Shown here: one piece after another, positions 5,331 through 8,544 of the stretch
Position numbering within the stretch: position 1 is the first letter of the stretch
Layout of the letters: the number at the start of each line of letters is the position of its first letter
NCBI GenBank assembly: GCA_050742975.1
Contig: JBOGDQ010000133.1
Span: forward strand, 1-8,544
Length of the DNA stretch: 8,544 bases
Source of the DNA: JBDTGE01 sp050742975
GTDB taxonomy: Bacteria > Actinomycetota > Actinomycetes > Mycobacteriales > Jatrophihabitantaceae
Direction: 5' to 3'
The notes under the pieces: model-generated
Databases searched by the model: none
Told to the model about the DNA's origin: nothing
What the model saw: the letters and a program-made list of their open reading frames with translations, nothing else
Made by a program: the position numbers and the translations under genes

Positions 5331-7972
5331 ACGAGGCGGGCGAGCGATCCACGGGCCCGGCGCGCGAGCTGGCGGTCCCGGAGCTGAGCCTGGTGGTGCT
5401 GGTCGGCGTCAGCGGTTCGGGGAAGTCGACGTTCGCGCGCACCCACTTCCGCGCGACCGAGGTGATCTCGTCCGACTTCTGCCGGGGCCTGGTCGCCGAC
5501 GACGAGAACGACCAGTCCGCGACACCGGACGCGTTCGAGCTGCTTCACTACATCGTCGGCAAGCGGCTCCGCGCCGGGCGGCTGACCGTCGTGGACGCCA
5601 CCAACGTCCAGCCAGAGGCGCGCAAGCAGCTCGTGGCGATCGCGCGTGAGCACGACGTGCTGCCCGCCGCGATCGTCCTCGACGTGGCGGAGAGCGTGTG
5701 CGTCGCGCGCAACGCCGCCCGTCCAGACCGCGCTTTCGGCGCGCACGTCGTCCGGCGGCAGCGCGATCAGCTCCGTCGCGGGCTGAAGGGGCTGCAGCGG
5801 GAGGGCTTCCGCACCGTGCACACGCTGCGCGGCGTCGAGGAGGTAACCGGGGCATCGCTCGTCCGCAGCAAGCTCTACAACGACCTGCGGCACGAGAGCG
5901 GCCCGTTCGACGTCATCGGTGACATCCACGGCTGCCGCGCCGAGCTCGAGGCGTTGCTCGCGGAGCTCGGCTACACGCTCGGGCGGGACGGCGACGGGCG
6001 TGCGATCGGAGCGCACCGCGACGGCCGGCGAGCGGTCTTCGTCGGTGACCTGGTCGACCGCGGGCCGGACACGCCCGGAGTGCTCCGGCTGGTGATGGGG
6101 ATGGTCGCCGACGGTGACGCGTTCTGCGTGCCGGGCAACCACGAGAACAAGCTGCTTCGTGCGCTGCGCGGGCGCAACGTGCAGGCGACGCACGGCCTGG
6201 CCGAGTCGCTGGCCCAGCTCGGCGCCGAACCCGAGCAGTTCCGCGCCGCGGTCGAACGATTCCTCGACGGGCTGATCAGTCACTACGTCCTGGACGGCGG
6301 GCGGCTGGTCGTCTCGCACGCCGGGCTCGTCGAGCGCTACCAGGGCCGCGCGTCCGGGCGGGTGCGCGAGTTCTGCCTGTACGGCCAGACGACGGGCGAG
6401 ACCGACGAGTACGGGCTGCCGGTGCGCTACCCGTGGGCGCAGGAGTACCGCGGCGCCGCGATGGTGCTGTACGGCCACACGCCGGTCCCCGCGCCGGAGT
6501 GGATCAACAACACGCTGTGCCTGGACACCGGGTGCGTGTTCGGCGGGCGCCTCACCGCGCTGCGCTACCCCGAGCGCGAGGTCGTCTCGGTGCCTGCGGC
6601 GCAGGTGTACTACGCTCCGGCCCGGCCGTTCCCAACCGACGCCGACGTGCCGCCGTCCGACACGGCCGTGCTGTCTGAGGCGCCTGGACCTACGGTCGGC
6701 GCACCGACTTCGCCGGCCGGACGGCGCGATCCGGACGTGCTCGACCTTGCCGACGTCATCGGGTCGCGGGTGATCGAGACGCAGTACCAGAAGCGCATCG
6801 GCGTGCGCGAGCAGAACGCCGCCGCCGCGCTGGAGGTGATGAGCCGCTTCGCCGTCGACCCGCGCTGGCTGCTGTACCTGCCGCCGACGATGAGCCCGGT
6901 CGCCACCTCGACGCGGCCGGACCTGCTCGAACACCCGGTGCAGGCGTTCGAGGCGTTCCGCTCCGACGGGGTGGACGCCGTCGTGTGCGAGGAGAAGCAC
7001 ATGGGCTCGCGCGCGGTGGTGCTGCTGTGCGGCTCGAGCGACGCCGCGCGGGTCCGGTTCGGGGCGCCCGGCGGGCAGTCCGGTGCCGTCTGGACGCGGA
7101 CCGGCCGGCCGTTCTTCGGCGAGGAGCTCACCGCGTCGCTGGTCGACCGGCTGCGCGCAGCGGCCGAGGCCGCCGGCCTGTTCGAGGAGCTCGGCACGTC
7201 CTGGCTGCTGCTCGACGCCGAGCTGCTGCCGTGGAGCGCCAAAGCCGGGCCGCTGCTGCGCGATCAGTACGCGGCGGTCGGTGCGGCGGCCCGCGCGTCG
7301 CTGCCGGCCGCGGTGGACGTGCTGAGCCGGGCTGCGGACTCCGGGCTCGACGTCGGTGAACTGCTGGCCCGCACTCGCGCGCGCGAGCAGAACGCGGCCG
7401 CTTTCACCGCCGCGTACCGCCGGTACTGCTGGCCGACCGACGGGCTGGCCGGAGTGCGAATCGCCCCGTTCCAGATCCTCGCGTCCGAGGGTGCGACGTA
7501 CCACGCGCGCCCGCACGAGTGGCACCTCACGGTCGCCGACCGCCTCGTGGCCACCGACCCGCAGATCCTCACGACGACTCGTCGCACGTTCGTCGACACC
7601 ACCGATCCGGACTCGGTTTCCGCGGCCGTCGACTGGTGGACCGCGATGACCGGCGCCGGCGGGGAGGGAATGGTCGTCAAGCCGGCCGCCAACCTCACCC
7701 GCGGGCGCAAGGGAATCGTCCAGCCCGGCCTGAAGGTCCGCGGCCGGGAGTACCTGCGGATCATCTACGGGCCGGACTACACCGAGGCCGCGAACCTGGA
7801 GCGGCTGCGATCGCGCAACCTCGGGCACAAGCGCTCGCTGGCGCTGCGGGAGTACGCGCTCGGGCTGGAAGCCCTCGACCGGGTCGCGCGGGGCGAGCCG
7901 CTGTGGCGGGTGCACCAGTGCGTGTTCGCCGTGCTCGCGCTGGAGTCGGAGCCGGTCGACCCGCGGCTCTGA
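5327..7972 (+). CDS. pnkp: Pnkp, polynucleotide kinase-phosphatase-RNA ligase
   Basis: This 881-residue enzyme heals and seals broken RNA. It phosphorylates 5'-OH ends, removes 2',3'-cyclic or 3' phosphates, and joins the ends with ATP. Residues 20 to about 180 form the kinase, with P-loop GVSGSGKST at 27-35 and probable catalytic D50. Residues 194 to about 430 form a calcineurin-type phosphatase: GDIHG 198-202, GDLVDRG 240-246, GNHE 270-273, SHAG 330-333 and GHTP 383-386. After a Pro/Ala-rich linker (about 436-466) comes the ligase: nucleophile K557 in EEKHMGSR, motif III LLLDAEL (627-633), motif IV EGMVVKP (780-786) and motif V GLKVRG (801-806). The length is close to that of characterised bacterial Pnkp, and no catalytic motif is missing. 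ATG at 5327 overlaps the hen1 stop (ATGA) with AAGG about 10 nt upstream. In studied homologues the ligase needs Hen1 to complete sealing, which agrees with the coupling. Confidence 0.96.
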   Translation: MNEAGERSTGPARELAVPELSLVVLVGVSGSGKSTFARTHFRATEVISSDFCRGLVADDENDQSATPDAFELLHYIVGKRLRAGRLTVVDATNVQPEARKQLVAIAREHDVLPAAIVLDVAESVCVARNAARPDRAFGAHVVRRQRDQLRRGLKGLQREGFRTVHTLRGVEEVTGASLVRSKLYNDLRHESGPFDVIGDIHGCRAELEALLAELGYTLGRDGDGRAIGAHRDGRRAVFVGDLVDRGPDTPGVLRLVMGMVADGDAFCVPGNHENKLLRALRGRNVQATHGLAESLAQLGAEPEQFRAAVERFLDGLISHYVLDGGRLVVSHAGLVERYQGRASGRVREFCLYGQTTGETDEYGLPVRYPWAQEYRGAAMVLYGHTPVPAPEWINNTLCLDTGCVFGGRLTALRYPEREVVSVPAAQVYYAPARPFPTDADVPPSDTAVLSEAPGPTVGAPTSPAGRRDPDVLDLADVIGSRVIETQYQKRIGVREQNAAAALEVMSRFAVDPRWLLYLPPTMSPVATSTRPDLLEHPVQAFEAFRSDGVDAVVCEEKHMGSRAVVLLCGSSDAARVRFGAPGGQSGAVWTRTGRPFFGEELTASLVDRLRAAAEAAGLFEELGTSWLLLDAELLPWSAKAGPLLRDQYAAVGAAARASLPAAVDVLSRAADSGLDVGELLARTRAREQNAAAFTAAYRRYCWPTDGLAGVRIAPFQILASEGATYHARPHEWHLTVADRLVATDPQILTTTRRTFVDTTDPDSVSAAVDWWTAMTGAGGEGMVVKPAANLTRGRKGIVQPGLKVRGREYLRIIYGPDYTEAANLERLRSRNLGHKRSLALREYALGLEALDRVARGEPLWRVHQCVFAVLALESEPVDPRL

Positions 7973-7980
7973 CAGCGCTG

Positions 7981-8004
7981 TGTTCGTCGCGGTGTTCGTC
8001 GCCG
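7981..8004. repeat. Short 12-bp tandem repeat in the convergent gap
   Basis: TGTTCGTCGCGG (7981-7992) is followed directly by TGTTCGTCGCCG (7993-8004), matching at 11 of 12 positions. The 42-bp gap between pnkp and the convergent PASTA gene also starts with the 8-bp palindrome CAGCGCTG (7973-7980). No strong terminator hairpin with a T-run is visible. It may be a chance slippage product with no function. Confidence 0.4.
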
Positions 8005-8014
8005 TGCGGGGGCC

Positions 8015-8515
8015 TCAGCCGACCGCCTCGTCGCTCTGCTCGTCGCGCATCCCCGAGGCCGCGCGCGGGCCCGGAACCGGGCGGCGCGGCTCGCGGTCAC
8101 CAGCCGAGCCGGGCCCCTGCTCCAGCCACACCATGACCGGGGAGCGGGGCGGCAACTGCGTTCCCGGCACGGGTCGCTGATCAACGACGACCCCGTCGGC
8201 CCACGTCGCCGTGGCCGGCCGGTCGGGATCGGGACCCACCGCCACCAGGCCGGCGCGGTCCAAAACGGCCCGCGCGCCGGGCCAGCTCAGGCCGATCACG
8301 TTCGGCACGCGGACCGGTCCGGCGAACGCACGGGCCGCCGGGCGCTGCGGCCTGCGCCCGGCCACCGGGGCGCGCGGCGAGTGGCCGGCGTATCCGCGAG
8401 GCAGCCCGCGACGGGCCCCGAGCGCTCGGCGGGTGCCGCCGCCCTGCACCAGCATGGTGACGCGCGTCGACATCGGGTTGAGCGCGCGGCGCACCGCACG
8501 CTGGATCGGTCCCAT
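8015..8515 (-). CDS. Small protein with a single PASTA domain
   Basis: The gene encodes about 166 residues. An Arg-rich N-terminus (1-68, low complexity, many Pro/Gly) precedes one PASTA domain at about 69-133, recognisable from VRVPNVIGLSWPGARAVLDRAGL and the closing pattern VVDQRPVPGTQLPPRSPVMV. The C-terminal tail of about 33 residues is charged and Pro-rich. PASTA domains usually form extracellular tails of Ser/Thr kinases or penicillin-binding proteins and bind peptidoglycan or muropeptides. Here there is no kinase, transpeptidase, signal peptide or membrane helix in view. The ATG at 8515 is chosen because GGGAGG lies 12 nt upstream. An ATG at 8527 touches that GGGAGG without spacing, and the frame stays open to the window edge, so a longer protein is possible. 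It converges on pnkp, and no link to RNA repair is evident. Confidence 0.75.
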   Translation of the reverse strand: MGPIQRAVRRALNPMSTRVTMLVQGGGTRRALGARRGLPRGYAGHSPRAPVAGRRPQRPAARAFAGPVRVPNVIGLSWPGARAVLDRAGLVAVGPDPDRPATATWADGVVVDQRPVPGTQLPPRSPVMVWLEQGPGSAGDREPRRPVPGPRAASGMRDEQSDEAVG

Positions 8516-8527
8516 GGCACCGCCCAT

Positions 8528-8533
8528 CCTCCC
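8528..8533 (-). promoter_or_regulatory. Ribosome binding site for the PASTA gene
   Basis: GGGAGG on the minus strand is the strongest Shine-Dalgarno-like sequence near this gene. It is 12 nt from the ATG at 8515 but directly abuts the ATG at 8527, which favours the shorter start. If the true start lies to the right of the window, this match is incidental. Confidence 0.4.
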
Positions 8534-8544
8534 ACCGTCGGGTG

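Noticed and set aside
6803..7400. Heptapeptide REQNAAA occurring twice in Pnkp (residues 494-500 and 687-693)
   Set aside because: The surrounding residues do not match, so this is not an internal duplication. Short Ala-rich coincidences are expected in a high-GC protein.
5237..7915. An 892-codon open frame on the minus strand opposite pnkp
   Set aside because: It is a shadow of high-GC codon bias. Its product is a low-complexity Arg/His/Gln/Val-rich chain with no domain, while the plus strand encodes a fully motif-supported Pnkp.
7973..8014. Possible intrinsic terminator between pnkp and the PASTA gene
   Set aside because: Only an 8-bp palindrome and a short direct repeat are present. There is no stable stem with a T-run, so no terminator is called.

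Overview
The window looks like chromosomal DNA of a high-GC actinobacterium (Actinomycetota). Coding regions have strong G/C preference at third codon positions, long spurious ORFs occur opposite real genes, genes overlap at ATGA junctions, GTG starts are used, and the gene families present (PadR/ABC/FtsX exporter, Hen1-Pnkp, PASTA protein) fit this group. I cannot name the genus.

Layout from left to right. (1) The last 39 codons of an unidentified plus-strand gene end at 122. (2) A gap of about 185 bp between convergent genes holds two tandem 71-bp copies of a palindromic repeat, each able to form a long hairpin. (3) A minus-strand three-gene operon is read right to left: a PadR-family regulator (3803-3279), an ABC ATPase (3282-2569) and a two-module FtsX-type permease (2572-308). 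Both junctions are 4-nt ATGA overlaps. (4) The short divergent region 3804-3899 contains a perfect ATACACT-G-AGTGTAT palindrome, the likely PadR operator. (5) A plus-strand two-gene operon encodes Hen1 (RNA 3'-terminal ribose 2'-O-methyltransferase, 3900-5330) and Pnkp (5'-kinase, phosphatase and RNA ligase in one 881-residue chain, 5327-7972), again joined by ATGA. (6) A convergent minus-strand gene (8515-8015) encodes a small protein with one PASTA domain and may start slightly further right.

The exporter operon should be an autoregulated efflux or envelope-stress module whose substrate is unknown. The Hen1-Pnkp pair is the established bacterial RNA repair-and-marking machine. Pnkp heals the ends of cleaved RNA, Hen1 methylates the 3'-terminal 2'-OH, and ligation yields RNA protected from recutting at the same site. 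All catalytic motifs I could check are intact. The system is known rather than new. The less expected points are the PadR operator placed between the exporter and RNA-repair operons, the tandem hairpin repeats, and the kinase-less PASTA protein.
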